DNA of 64,000 nt. Origin: an uncultured Candidatus Melainabacteria bacterium. GTDB lineage: Bacteria > Cyanobacteriota > Vampirovibrionia > Gastranaerophilales > Gastranaerophilaceae. The notes under the pieces were generated by a model, which saw nothing but the letters and a program-made list of their open reading frames with translations, did no database searches and had not been told where the DNA came from. The stretch spans positions 1 to 64,000 of the forward strand of contig CAKVIN010000009.1 in assembly GCA_934754425.1 (NCBI GenBank), given 5' to 3'. Positions within the stretch are counted from its first letter, which is position 1. Each line of letters begins with the position of its first letter. A program made the position numbers and the translations under genes. Of this stretch, positions 7,309 to 16,607 are shown in pieces.

Positions 7309-9444
7309 TTATAAATATTTTGTAATTTCAGCAATTGTTTCCGGAAATTCTTCCATAAATTTAACAGTTCTTTCTGCTAAATCAGGGTCATTATTTGGAT
7401 ACTTAAGATGTGCGTTAACATCTGCGATTACTTCCGAAAGAGCACCAATATCATCATTTAGATAGTGTTCTGTATTATCAACTAAATAATCCATGGTTCC
7501 TATACTATATCCACGAGTTTTTGCTTTATACAATTCAATCTCTTTTGTGTAAACTTTTCTAATATTATCCAATGATTTTGTATCCAACGTATGACGTTTT
7601 AAATGTCCTAATTCATGTAAATAAGTAAACATATCACTTGCATTTTCATCAAATATATCGATATGTTTAAAAGAATCTAATGTGAGTTCATAGTCGTACA
7701 CACATTGTGAACCCTCTTTAGATAATAAAAATTTAAGATTTTTGATATTTTTAAACTTTAATAATTCGTCTGGTGGCATTTGTCTAAGAGTGTCTAATAT
7801 TTTGTCATTTAGTTCCCCTTCAAATACATACTCATTTAAATCTAAAAAGGTTTGTTTACCATTCTGTTCTGTTATTTTAACCGTATTTCCTTCAATCATA
7901 ACATCATAATTTTTTCCATTTATAGTATGCCTAAAATGATTTTCACCCAATTTTTCAACATTTCTGTGGGTATTCATTAAGACTTTTCCATTTTTGTCCT
8001 TAATAACATTGTCTAATGCGTAACTTCCATTATTTTGGCTAGAATAATTATAGTTTATTTTTATTCCCGAATGAGAGCTAAAATTCCTTTTTATAACAGT
8101 TTCACCGCTAATAGGATCTCTGAAACCACGAGATAAAACTTCTACTTTCCCATTTTTTACTCTGAATACATCCGCTTGTCCAGGTATGTTTGCTTCGGTG
8201 TAATAAATTTCTTCTCCACCAGACTTGATTTTTTCATATTTTAATTGAGGAACTGTTTCTTCTTGCCAACGATATTTTTGCATAACTTCTTTATTATCAC
8301 TCATAAATTTGGTTTTTTGTTGAAAACCTAGATTTGTAAAATTTCTTTCATTAACTGAAATTACTTCATTAGTATTTTTATCAAATGTAATCAAAAAGCT
8401 GTCTTTAGAGTTCTGCATAAGTAGTACCCCTCTCGTATCGTCTAGATGACTTGTTACACACTCAAAATGAGAGTATTTATTATTAGACTGGGTTGTAATT
8501 ATTTTTTTTAGTTGAGAATTGTTTTCTGTAAGTAGAAAATTTAACATACTAGCATCTTTTATTGCAAAAGTTTGAATACCTTTGTCTTGAAATGGTTTGA
8601 TTGCTTTTAAGACATCATCTGCATGATTTTCAAAATATTCACAGATTTGACTATTAGGTATCAAACCTGAATCGATAAATTTGTTAAAATTTTCCTTTCC
8701 TAAATCATCTAATAGGTAGTCCACATTACAAATACTATCATCTTCTGCTAGTGTCTTATACATTGCTTTTATGTGATTTAATCTTTTTTGTACATCTTGT
8801 TTATTTAAATCACCATTAAGAGCCTTTCTTATGATTTTAGCACTTGTTTCACCACGTTCATAACCTCTTGATAGAATTTCTGGAGTACTATGAAGAAATT
8901 CTAGAATTTCTTTTTTTACAGTAAACTCATAGGGAATAGGACTTATGGAATTGAACTTATAAAAGAAACCATTCAAATTGTCATAATTTTCAGTTTTTTC
9001 AATTATAGAAATTAATTTTTGTTTCATTTCTTTATCAATTTTACCATCGTGAAGTAAAAGTTCTGTCATACTAGATGCGTAGTCTAAACGGTCTCCTTTT
9101 TCTAATCCTTTTTTTCTTAAATCTATTATGCAATCTAAAATTTCTTTATCGTAATTTCCATCAGCTTTTTGAGCAATTTGAGTAACTTTCTTTTCTTCAA
9201 ATGGAAAAATTTGCAGTTCATCATCTACAGATTTACAATAATTTGCCTTAAATTCTGCTGGTGAAATTGTTTTTTGAGTTTTCTTAGATAATTTTATGGT
9301 ATCAATTCCGATATCATCAGCAATTGTAGTTGCTTTATTATCAAACAATGGTGACGAAACAACTTTTGAACACTGTTTAATCGATTTGTTGCTGTTTTTA
9401 GCAACAGAATTGATAAGTGATAATCCCGTTTTTATACAATTCAT
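7309..9444 (-). CDS. Putative HExxH metalloprotease, 711 aa
   Basis: Large protein without a signal peptide. Near the C-terminus it carries H610-E-L-G-H614 followed by a helix containing SEVIADV (Glu671), the arrangement expected of a gluzincin-type zinc protease (HExxH plus a downstream Glu). The middle (about 300-560) is beta-rich with repeated strand-turn units such as GETVIKRNFSS and NGSYALDN, resembling MORN/YD-type or toxin-like linkers. Residues 1-300 are helical and unrecognised. It has a good ribosome site (AGGAG) before 9444. It follows the EF-hand gene by about 75 bases and is followed in frame by a duplicate of that gene's tail. Role inferred only: protease, possibly an effector or toxin. 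Confidence 0.65.
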   Translation of the reverse strand: MNCIKTGLSLINSVAKNSNKSIKQCSKVVSSPLFDNKATTIADDIGIDTIKLSKKTQKTISPAEFKANYCKSVDDELQIFPFEEKKVTQIAQKADGNYDKEILDCIIDLRKKGLEKGDRLDYASSMTELLLHDGKIDKEMKQKLISIIEKTENYDNLNGFFYKFNSISPIPYEFTVKKEILEFLHSTPEILSRGYERGETSAKIIRKALNGDLNKQDVQKRLNHIKAMYKTLAEDDSICNVDYLLDDLGKENFNKFIDSGLIPNSQICEYFENHADDVLKAIKPFQDKGIQTFAIKDASMLNFLLTENNSQLKKIITTQSNNKYSHFECVTSHLDDTRGVLLMQNSKDSFLITFDKNTNEVISVNERNFTNLGFQQKTKFMSDNKEVMQKYRWQEETVPQLKYEKIKSGGEEIYYTEANIPGQADVFRVKNGKVEVLSRGFRDPISGETVIKRNFSSHSGIKINYNYSSQNNGSYALDNVIKDKNGKVLMNTHRNVEKLGENHFRHTINGKNYDVMIEGNTVKITEQNGKQTFLDLNEYVFEGELNDKILDTLRQMPPDELLKFKNIKNLKFLLSKEGSQCVYDYELTLDSFKHIDIFDENASDMFTYLHELGHLKRHTLDTKSLDNIRKVYTKEIELYKAKTRGYSIGTMDYLVDNTEHYLNDDIGALSEVIADVNAHLKYPNNDPDLAERTVKFMEEFPETIAEITKYL

Positions 9445-9518
9445 AAAATCTCCTAATAATTCTCCTGTTTATATAAAGTAATTTTATGAATGAAAATTGC
9501 TATAAATGTATAGAAATA

Positions 9519-10019
9519 TTAACTAATCATTCCTTGAATATCGTCAACGAATTCTTTGACATCGGTGACAACATTTCTTGAATATTTATTATAAAAATCA
9601 GAAGCTTGTTTTTTGGCAAAATCAAAAAGTTCTGAGCGAGAATCGGCACCTTCTTTAGAGCTATCAAGAAGGGAGGTGAAGAAAGTAACAGCCTCAGAAG
9701 TTGTCACTTGTCCATCTCCGTTCATATCAAAAGGGTTTGACATATTATCTTCTGTTTGAATTTTTTCTCCGATAGCTTCCATTTGGTCCTGTGCTGTTTC
9801 AGAAAATTCTGTTCCGTCAAAATTTTCGATTTGTAAACCTGCCGGCATGCCCAAACTTCCAATCAAACCTTCATTAGTTGGTTGAATTTTCTTATCCATC
9901 TGTTTTTCGAGTAAGTCAGAAAAAGTTGTATCATTTAAATCAAAAGCTTGTGTCAAGCCGTTTAAACCGCTTAATCCAGATGAACTTATTCCGCCTATAA
10001 AATTAGATACTAAACTCAT
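9519..10019 (-). CDS. EF-hand domain protein, 166 aa
   Basis: A canonical EF-hand loop lies at residues 98-109 (D98, N100, D102, G103, V105, E109, in NPFDMNGDGQVTTSEA), so Ca2+ binding is likely. The N-terminus is Ser/Gly-rich (FIGGISSSGLSGLNG). The C-terminal 40 residues are helical and are present a second time at 7186-7308. No signal peptide is apparent. No ribosome site is visible before ATG 10019; AT-rich TATATA/TTGAAA elements sit close to it, so a leaderless transcript is possible. Function unknown. Confidence 0.8.
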   Translation of the reverse strand: MSLVSNFIGGISSSGLSGLNGLTQAFDLNDTTFSDLLEKQMDKKIQPTNEGLIGSLGMPAGLQIENFDGTEFSETAQDQMEAIGEKIQTEDNMSNPFDMNGDGQVTTSEAVTFFTSLLDSSKEGADSRSELFDFAKKQASDFYNKYSRNVVTDVKEFVDDIQGMIS

Positions 10020-10112
10020 AACTATATAATATATTTATTTTTTAAGTTTCAAATCCTTCAAATATTGGATATTTGTGTAAAATTCAAAAATACGATATAA
10101 TGAGTATCAGGC

Positions 10113-10190
10113 GTGCCACGTCATTGCGAGAAAATTGTGACAAAATATATGAAATAATATTTACGATATGGAAAATTTTCGTGGCAATCC
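10113..10190. repeat. Palindromic intergenic repeat, CGTCATTGCGAG type
   Basis: Ends TGCCACG (10114-10120) and CGTGGCA (10180-10186) are inverted, with matching AGAAAATT/AATTTTC inside. The left 28 bases recur exactly at 19566-19593. It looks like a MITE/REP-like element, or a copy of the CGTCATTGCGAG...CGTGGCAATCC motif known in various bacteria. Confidence 0.7.
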
Positions 10191-10228
10191 ATATTGAAAT
10201 AAACAAAATTTATCTTAGGAGATAATAA

Positions 10229-10876
10229 ATGAAAAAGATTTTATTAAGTTTAATTGTAATGTTAGCAATGGTTTTATGTGTAAACGCAGAAGAGTTTTTG
10301 CAAATTCCATATAAAAATATAAAAGAAGAGAGTAAGTTGAAGATTGAAAATGGTGTATGGACAAATAAAGTTGCAAAAAAAGAACAAGATTATCTTATAA
10401 AATTTATTTCTGATGGCAGTGGTAATTATTCTGAATTCTATAATTCTGATGGAAGTTTTGCTTTTACTACAGATTGTCAATATGAATTTTTACATAAAGG
10501 GAAATTGATTGGATATTCTAATCAAGATTTGAAATTCTATGATTTTATTTTAGAGGATGGAAAAGTTAATAAAAGAGAACTTTCTGTTGAAGAAGTCGCT
10601 GAACTTTTTCCTGATTATAAAATCGTAAAGATTTCTGATTTTTCAACTAATACAAATTCTTTAAAATTAAAAAAAGAAGGACATAATTTTAAAATTCTTG
10701 TTTTGAATGATACAGATAAGAATTTTTATCACTATTCATTTAGCTCAAATAATGGCAAATTTAATACTTATCCTTTAACTGGTTTTATAAATGTTACAAA
10801 AAAAGGTATGTTCCAGTTCTCACATTTTGGTGATAATACTGAATCTACTCCGTGGTTTATTTTGTTGGTTAGATAA
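10229..10876 (+). CDS. Secreted protein of unknown function
   Basis: 215 residues with a typical Sec signal peptide (MKKILLSLIVMLAMVLCVNA, cleavage before EEF). The mature part is Lys/Asp/Phe-rich and predicted beta-structured, with no recognised catalytic motif. A good ribosome site (TAGGAG) lies ten bases upstream. It is monocistronic, between a palindromic repeat and pheS. It is presumably periplasmic or extracellular. Confidence 0.75.
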   Translation: MKKILLSLIVMLAMVLCVNAEEFLQIPYKNIKEESKLKIENGVWTNKVAKKEQDYLIKFISDGSGNYSEFYNSDGSFAFTTDCQYEFLHKGKLIGYSNQDLKFYDFILEDGKVNKRELSVEEVAELFPDYKIVKISDFSTNTNSLKLKKEGHNFKILVLNDTDKNFYHYSFSSNNGKFNTYPLTGFINVTKKGMFQFSHFGDNTESTPWFILLVR

Positions 10877-10999
10877 TTTTAATATAAATTAGAAAAGTAA
10901 ATTTTGTTTTTTATTAAGAAAATATTGCGTAGTAAAATTTTATCTTCCTCTTTACAATTATAATATGACTGCGGTATCATAAACTTAAGGGAGAAAATT

Positions 11000-12034
11000 A
11001 TGAAAGAACAGTTGGAAAATATTTATAGCTCAGCAAAAAATGATATTGAAAAAGCTAGTAGTATTAGTGATATTGATGAAATCAGATTGAAATATTTAAG
11101 TCGTAAGGGTGAGTTTAATGCCATCAAAAAGGGACTTAAAGATTTGTCTGATGAAGATAAAAGGGTAGTTGGTGCTTTAGCTAACAAAATTACTCAAGAT
11201 TTGGAAACTTTGTTAAAAGAAAAGCACGATGTTTTTTATCAAAAAGAATTAAACGAAAAACTTCAAAAAGATAGAATTGATATCACGTTGAGCGGGAAAT
11301 ATATTCCACAAGGAAAGGTTCATCCTCTAACCTCTACAACAAATGAGATTGTTTCAATATTTCAGAATCTCGGTTTTTCTGTTGTATCGCCGGAATTATC
11401 ACCGGAAGTTGAAACAGAATACTATAACTTTGACATGTTGAATGTTCCAAAAGACCATCCGGCAAGAGATGTTCAGGATACATTCTACGTAAAAAATATG
11501 CCTAATGTTGTGCTTAGAAGTCAAACTTCCGGCGCTCAAATTCATGTTATGGAAAATCAAAAACCACCAATTAAGGTAATTTCTCCAGGTAGAGTTTATC
11601 GTAATGAAAATATTAATGCTAGAAAAAATAATTTTTTCCATCAAATAGAAGGTTTATATGTTGATAAAGACATAACATTTGGTGATTTAAAAGGTGTACT
11701 TAACGAGTTCATAAGATTATATTTTGGTGCTGCTCGTCCAACACGTTTCAGAAGCAGCTTTTTCCCATTCACTGAACCATCCGCAGAAGTTGATGTTCAA
11801 TGTATAATGTGTCAAGGAAAAGGATGCAAAATTTGTAGCGGAACTGGTTGGTTAGAAGTTCTTGGTTGCGGTATGGTAGACGTGAATGTATTAAAAGGCG
11901 TCGGTATTGATCCGGATGTATATTCAGGATTTGCGTTTGGTATGGGAGTTGAAAGACTTGCTATGCTTAAGTATGCTGTTGATGATATAAGATTGTTCTT
12001 CAATAACGATAAGAGATTTTTGGAACAATTCTAA
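11000..12034 (+). CDS. pheS: Phenylalanyl-tRNA synthetase alpha subunit
   Basis: 344-residue catalytic subunit of the alpha2beta2 enzyme. An N-terminal coiled-coil (1-90) binds tRNA. The class II core contains motif 2 (RVYRNENINARKNNFFHQIEG), the FTEPSAEVDV segment and motif 3 (GFAFGMGVERLAM). A four-Cys insertion (CIMCQGKGCKICSGTGW) is present, as in several bacterial PheS proteins. pheT does not follow: the next gene is an M48 protease. In Cyanobacteria the two subunits are also unlinked, consistent with the proposed lineage. GGGAG precedes the ATG, and TATAAT at 10959-10964 is a plausible -10. Confidence 0.97.
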   Translation: MKEQLENIYSSAKNDIEKASSISDIDEIRLKYLSRKGEFNAIKKGLKDLSDEDKRVVGALANKITQDLETLLKEKHDVFYQKELNEKLQKDRIDITLSGKYIPQGKVHPLTSTTNEIVSIFQNLGFSVVSPELSPEVETEYYNFDMLNVPKDHPARDVQDTFYVKNMPNVVLRSQTSGAQIHVMENQKPPIKVISPGRVYRNENINARKNNFFHQIEGLYVDKDITFGDLKGVLNEFIRLYFGAARPTRFRSSFFPFTEPSAEVDVQCIMCQGKGCKICSGTGWLEVLGCGMVDVNVLKGVGIDPDVYSGFAFGMGVERLAMLKYAVDDIRLFFNNDKRFLEQF

Positions 12035-12052
12035 TTCATTGAGGTATTGATA

Positions 12053-12748
12053 TTGAGAAAAATTATACTTCTTGTCATTTCAGTTCTATTTTTGAATGTA
12101 ACTTCTGTAATTGCCGGAGAAACTTATTTTACAAGTGCAGCAGAAATTGCCAAAATTCAAAATCAAGTAAGTACTGTTGGATATAAATTACTAAATGCGA
12201 ATGGAATTGAAAAGAGAGTTGTCTTTTATTATAAAAACAATTCAACAGTAAATGCTTTTACATCTCATTCTGATAGAGAAATTATAATTTGTCGTGGCTT
12301 ATATATAATGCTGGATGACGAAGCACAATTGGCAGCTGTATTGGGGCATGAAATTTCTCACGGAATGGATAGTTATAATGGAATCTTTAGGGGATGCTTT
12401 ACTTATTGGAACTATATCTTTACACCTAAAAAATATGAATATAAAGCTGACAAAAGAGCGGTTGATTATATGGTGAATGCTGGATATCATCCTGTTGCAA
12501 TGATTGTTATGATGAATAAATCTTTTGGTCAAAGACGATATGATTGGCGCTCAACTCATCCGTTAATAACTAGAAGAATGATGGAAGTTTACGAATATAT
12601 TTATAAAAAATATCCTGAATATTTAGTCAATAATCCATATAAAACAAACATTTATTACCAAAACTTTTTATTAACTTCAAAGGAAAATCGTGAGAAATTT
12701 CAAGAAAAAGTTAAAACAAATTCTAACAAAAAAGTTAATTATCTATAA
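12053..12748 (+). CDS. M48-family zinc metalloprotease, secreted or periplasmic
   Basis: 231 residues from a TTG start at 12053, seven bases after GAGGT; an earlier TTG at 12047 adds two residues. It has a signal peptide (about 1-21, ending VIAGE). The catalytic motif is H99-E100-I-S-H103, with a third ligand Glu129 in the EYKAD motif, matching the M48 (HtpX/LoiP/BepA-like) pattern HExxH...ExxxD. It is short, with no TPR tail. It follows pheS by 18 bases, so it may be co-transcribed, and overlaps the next gene by 59 bases. Likely role: envelope protein quality control. Confidence 0.85.
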   Translation: MRKIILLVISVLFLNVTSVIAGETYFTSAAEIAKIQNQVSTVGYKLLNANGIEKRVVFYYKNNSTVNAFTSHSDREIIICRGLYIMLDDEAQLAAVLGHEISHGMDSYNGIFRGCFTYWNYIFTPKKYEYKADKRAVDYMVNAGYHPVAMIVMMNKSFGQRRYDWRSTHPLITRRMMEVYEYIYKKYPEYLVNNPYKTNIYYQNFLLTSKENREKFQEKVKTNSNKKVNYL

Positions 12749-13397
12749 CAAATTTGTATCAATAATACTACTGATTTCAATTTGTAATAGTGTTTTTGCC
12801 GCATTAATTACAGATGATTTTGTAGAAAATACTTTGGATAAAAATTTGAAAATTTCACCTAGAAAAGAAGTTGTGATAGAAGATGAGTTTTTACCAACAA
12901 TAAAAACTCCTACTTCAAGAAAAGTTTTTAACAAATTGCAAGATGAAACTTTACCAAAAGTAACAACAACTGTACAAAGAAAGAAATTTGTAATCACTGA
13001 GAAAGAGAAAGAATATATTTTAGTTGGTATAAAAGAACCTTTTTCTACGAAATCAAAACCGGAAGAAGGTAGCTATTTAGAATTTCTAACATTAGAGGAT
13101 AAATATATAAAAGGAAAATTTTATCCGGCAAATACATCCGTTATGGCACGTGTTGAAACTTTTTCTCCTCGTGCTATGTGGGGAACCCCCGCTGATATTG
13201 TTATAGGAAACTTTAGCATTGATAAAACTCCTCTATATGGCAATATTTCTAAAATGGGAAAAAATAATACACTCTGGGTGCGTCCTTTGGCTTGTGTTAC
13301 AGGGGTTGTATTTGGGGCAGGATTTGTATTTATGTTTGTAAGAGGCGGACAAGCAAAAATTAATACAAACGAAGCTTTTAAATTATATTTTGAATAA
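12690..13397 (+). CDS. Membrane-anchored or exported protein, 235 aa
   Basis: Begins at GTG 12690, inside the M48 gene in another frame, with AAAGGA upstream. A long basic N-terminus precedes a hydrophobic segment (FVSIILLISICNSVFA) that may be a signal peptide. The middle is Lys/Thr/Pro-rich and extended. The C-terminus has a strand-rich domain and a Gly-rich hydrophobic stretch (TGVVFGAGFVFMFV). No family is recognised. The 59-base overlap indicates translational coupling to the protease, so it may be a substrate or envelope partner. Confidence 0.6.
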   Translation: MRNFKKKLKQILTKKLIIYNKFVSIILLISICNSVFAALITDDFVENTLDKNLKISPRKEVVIEDEFLPTIKTPTSRKVFNKLQDETLPKVTTTVQRKKFVITEKEKEYILVGIKEPFSTKSKPEEGSYLEFLTLEDKYIKGKFYPANTSVMARVETFSPRAMWGTPADIVIGNFSIDKTPLYGNISKMGKNNTLWVRPLACVTGVVFGAGFVFMFVRGGQAKINTNEAFKLYFE

Positions 13398-13421
13398 ATT
13401 TTAATAATATTTTTGTAGAAT

Positions 13422-13451
13422 TTGATTAATGAATTCGGTTTGAAATATAAT
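13422..13451 (+). promoter_or_regulatory. Promoter of the MFS gene, leaderless type
   Basis: TTGATT, 18-base spacer, TATAAT (13446-13451). The predicted start of transcription falls at about 13458-13460, at or next to the ATG (13460), and no Shine-Dalgarno sequence exists. Confidence 0.6.
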
Positions 13452-13459
13452 GTAATTGT

Positions 13460-14641
13460 ATGGAAAAGAGTTTACAAAATTCAAAGAATGCAATACTTTG
13501 GTTATGTTTAGCGCATTTGTTTGCCGATGTTTATAGTGGTTTTCTTAATCCTATAATGCCATTTATCGCATCAAAGCTCGGATTTTCGATGGCAGTTGCA
13601 ACTATAATAATAAGTATTTCACATATTTGCTCATCTATGTTACAGCCAATTTTTGGTTTTATAGCTGATAACACTCTCAAAAGATTTTTTATATTTTGGG
13701 GATTAATTCTTGCTTCTTTATTTATTCCACTAACTCCAATTGCGCCAAATGTATTTGTTTTATTGATTTTTATGATATTTGGTAGTTTAGGCGGAAGTTT
13801 TTTTCATCCTCAAGCAATGGGGTTTGTTAATTATTTTGCCGGCAAGGATTGTTCTAATACTATGGGTATATTTATAAGCATGGGCTCTCTTGGTTTTGCT
13901 TTTGGTCCTCTAATGGCGGCTCTTATTACTCAAGTATTGGGATTGGGAATGATTTCTTATACATCAATTTGGGGTATAATTTTTGCATTAATGATGTTTT
14001 TATTTGTCCCAAGACTTTCTTGTATCGAGAAAAAACCGGAACGAAAAGATTTCTTGAAATCTTTTAAAGAAATTTTAGGCAACAGACAAATGAATTACTT
14101 AATGTTGATATCTATGATGAAATCTTTGATTACTAATAGTTCTTGTATATTGTTACCATTTTTATGGAAAGCAATGGGATATTCGCCATTTTATATAGGT
14201 TTAGCATTATTTTTATTTGTTTTTGCAGGAGCTATCGGTTCTTTTGTAAGTCCTAAAGCTGAAAGGATTTGGGGCTCAAAACCGGTCGTGTATTTCTCTA
14301 TGTGGGCAACTTTCCCGATGATGTGTTTATTTGCATTTATTTACAAAAATCATTCGATTTTATCTCTTGTAGTATTTTTTATTATAGGGTTTACAACTAT
14401 GTTGGCTCAACCGGTTACTATGGTTTGGGCACAGAGAACATTGCCAAAATATAAAAGTATTGTTGCCGGTTTTATTAATGGTTTTTGTTGGGGAATCGTT
14501 GCTCTTTGTATGTCAATATTGGGTGCTGTTGCGCAGCGTTTTGGTATAATGAATGTTTTAGTAATTTTAAGTACTGTACCTGCAATATCATCTTACTTTG
14601 TGAAGTTTTTAAAAGAAAATTATATAAAAGAATCTTTATAA
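13460..14641 (+). CDS. MFS transporter, fosmidomycin-resistance-like
   Basis: 393-residue inner-membrane protein with about 12 hydrophobic helices. The first helix region (LAHLFADVYSGFLNPIMPFI) and the following SSMLQPIFGFIAD match the Fsr (fosmidomycin resistance) MFS subfamily, typically proton-driven drug or metabolite exporters. The actual substrate is unknown. It is probably translated from a leaderless mRNA. It is followed within 41 bases by the LptF/G-type gene, which has its own extended -10 (TGGTATAAT, 14661-14669). Confidence 0.85.
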   Translation: MEKSLQNSKNAILWLCLAHLFADVYSGFLNPIMPFIASKLGFSMAVATIIISISHICSSMLQPIFGFIADNTLKRFFIFWGLILASLFIPLTPIAPNVFVLLIFMIFGSLGGSFFHPQAMGFVNYFAGKDCSNTMGIFISMGSLGFAFGPLMAALITQVLGLGMISYTSIWGIIFALMMFLFVPRLSCIEKKPERKDFLKSFKEILGNRQMNYLMLISMMKSLITNSSCILLPFLWKAMGYSPFYIGLALFLFVFAGAIGSFVSPKAERIWGSKPVVYFSMWATFPMMCLFAFIYKNHSILSLVVFFIIGFTTMLAQPVTMVWAQRTLPKYKSIVAGFINGFCWGIVALCMSILGAVAQRFGIMNVLVILSTVPAISSYFVKFLKENYIKESL

Positions 14642-14681
14642 TATCCTAACTTCTTTTTTCTGGTATAATATTTGAGAGCTT

Positions 14682-15809
14682 ATGAAAGAATTTATAAAAA
14701 AAATAATATACGATTTGCAAAATATGAAACGCTTGGATAAATACATCTTAAAGCAAGTAATAGAGATGTTTTTAATGGGTGTACTTGTCTTTACGTCAAT
14801 TATTTTTGCTTCAGATACTTTTATAACTTTAATTAAGCAAATATCAATGTATGGAATTCCTTTTAAATACGCAATTTTGATGATTATTCTTCACTTGCCG
14901 GAAGTATTTGTAATGACAATTCCGATGGGTGTTTTATTAGCTACCGTAATGACATTGAATGGTTTAAGCTTAAGTTCTGAAATTACCGTTATGCGTGCGT
15001 GCGGAATCGGTTTAAATCGTATTGCAAAACCTATTTTTATGTTTGCAATTGTAATGTGTTGTATAAGTTTTATTATCAATGAAACGGTAGTACCATTTTC
15101 AACCAGATTATCAACAAAACTTGCAGGTGTTGCTTTTAGCCAGAAAAATGTACCGGAAGGAAAGCAAAACTTTACATTCAAAGAAACTAAAGATGGTGGA
15201 TTGCTAAAACGCTTATTCTATGTAGGAGATTGTACAAATTCCAGATTACATAATATAACAGTATTGGATGCATCTAAAGAGGGTACTATCCAATTACTTC
15301 AAGCAAGAGAAGGTGCAACTACTCCTGGGGGTTGGGAATTCCAAAAAGGTGCAATTTATACTGTGACTGATAGTGGCAGGACTCTTGATACAACTCTATT
15401 TGAAGATACAAATTTGAAATTTGGTATGGATTTAACCAAAGAATTAGATAAAAACTTGGCTAATCAACATAACTTTATTCAGTTATGCAAAGTTCTTGCG
15501 AAAAATGATATTCCTGATAAACATATCTTGAAAATAAGTTTATTTGATAAAATAGCATTACCAATAACAACAATTGTTTTGGTACTTATTGGTGTACCTT
15601 TAGCTATAACTCCACCGAGAGTGCGCTATAACAGAGGATTTTTGTTTAGTATTCTTATAATATTTGCGTACTATTTAATTAGAGCTTTGTCATTATCATT
15701 CGGCGAAGCCGGATCTTTGTCGCCAATGTTAGCTGCATTTATGCCGGATATGATTTTAGCGCTTGCCGGTGCGGGTTTATATTATAGAAAAGTTTATACT
15801 ATATGTTAA
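14682..15809 (+). CDS. LptF/LptG-family permease
   Basis: 375 residues with the YjgP/YjgQ architecture: three N-terminal membrane helices, a large periplasmic beta-jellyroll (about residues 140-270) and three C-terminal helices. The N-terminal LDKYILKQV, the GVLLATVMTLNGLSLSSEI segment and MRACGIG are characteristic. LptF/G with LptB2 extracts lipopolysaccharide from the inner membrane, so this argues for a didermic envelope. Only one paralogue is present, as in Cyanobacteria where one LptF/G-like protein may homodimerise. lptB is not in the window. It is followed by the HhH gene 18 bases downstream. Confidence 0.9.
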   Translation: MKEFIKKIIYDLQNMKRLDKYILKQVIEMFLMGVLVFTSIIFASDTFITLIKQISMYGIPFKYAILMIILHLPEVFVMTIPMGVLLATVMTLNGLSLSSEITVMRACGIGLNRIAKPIFMFAIVMCCISFIINETVVPFSTRLSTKLAGVAFSQKNVPEGKQNFTFKETKDGGLLKRLFYVGDCTNSRLHNITVLDASKEGTIQLLQAREGATTPGGWEFQKGAIYTVTDSGRTLDTTLFEDTNLKFGMDLTKELDKNLANQHNFIQLCKVLAKNDIPDKHILKISLFDKIALPITTIVLVLIGVPLAITPPRVRYNRGFLFSILIIFAYYLIRALSLSFGEAGSLSPMLAAFMPDMILALAGAGLYYRKVYTIC

Positions 15810-15827
15810 GAATTTAAGAGATACATA

Positions 15828-16607
15828 ATGTTTAGATTTGGAAGAAATTTTGGAAATGACAAAGAATCTTTGATTGGAATTTTAATTCTTGCAATTTTTA
15901 TTTCTTTTAGAATGTTTCCTTTGCAGGCTGCAATAATTTCTATCGTAGGTTTGGTTGGATACGCTTTATTTATAACAATTACAAATGGAACAACTTTCTC
16001 TCGTGGGAAAAAAACACGGAGAGTGGAAGCTTTAAGAAAAGCAAAAGTTTTTTTAGGATATTATAGTGATATTTGGAAAAATTTAAAATTATCAAACCCT
16101 CACTGTTATCTTAACTTAGGTTCTGATGGAAAAACTATTGTTGGAACAGAAAAAAATACTGAATCTGATTTTTATAGGACATTTAAAGTTTTAAAATCGA
16201 ATGTTCATGATATAGATGAAGTCTGGAATATGTTTTGTAAAAATTTCACTTATAACCATACATATGAAGGTTTGAAGGAAGAGTGTAGGTTATATAAATT
16301 AATAATAGAAGAAACATTGGTTTCAAATCCAAAAAATAATGAAAAACCTGATGTAGCAAAGGTTGATATAAATAATGCAACATTGGATGAATTAACAAAT
16401 TTATCGGGAATAAGTGTTATTATGGCTAAAAAAGCTATTAAAAGACGTGAAGATATTATGGGATTTAAAACGGTTGATGAATTTTTATCTTATTTGAATG
16501 TTCAACCCAAAATTGCAGAAAATTTAAAACCGATTCTTTATTTAACAGAAATACAAGGAGTTAAGAAAAAAATCGAGCATTATAAAGAAAGAAACATAGA
16601 TTTATGA
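15828..16607 (+). CDS. Membrane protein with ComEA-type HhH domain
   Basis: 259 residues. Two N-terminal membrane helices (about 15-52) are followed by a cytosolic or periplasmic region and a C-terminal helix-hairpin-helix domain (about residues 178-240: VDINNATLDELTNLSGIS...), which resembles ComEA DNA-binding modules. The stop overlaps the next start (ATGA), so it is translationally coupled to the NrdG-like activase. A DNA-binding or protein-scaffold role is plausible; comEC lies 13 kb away on the other strand. It is not a canonical short ComEA. Confidence 0.75.
   Translation: MFRFGRNFGNDKESLIGILILAIFISFRMFPLQAAIISIVGLVGYALFITITNGTTFSRGKKTRRVEALRKAKVFLGYYSDIWKNLKLSNPHCYLNLGSDGKTIVGTEKNTESDFYRTFKVLKSNVHDIDEVWNMFCKNFTYNHTYEGLKEECRLYKLIIEETLVSNPKNNEKPDVAKVDINNATLDELTNLSGISVIMAKKAIKRREDIMGFKTVDEFLSYLNVQPKIAENLKPILYLTEIQGVKKKIEHYKERNIDL

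Noticed and set aside
10274..10480. Antisense frames across many genes, such as this one inside the 10229 gene
   Set aside because: They are shadows with no ribosome site, biased composition or recognised domain.
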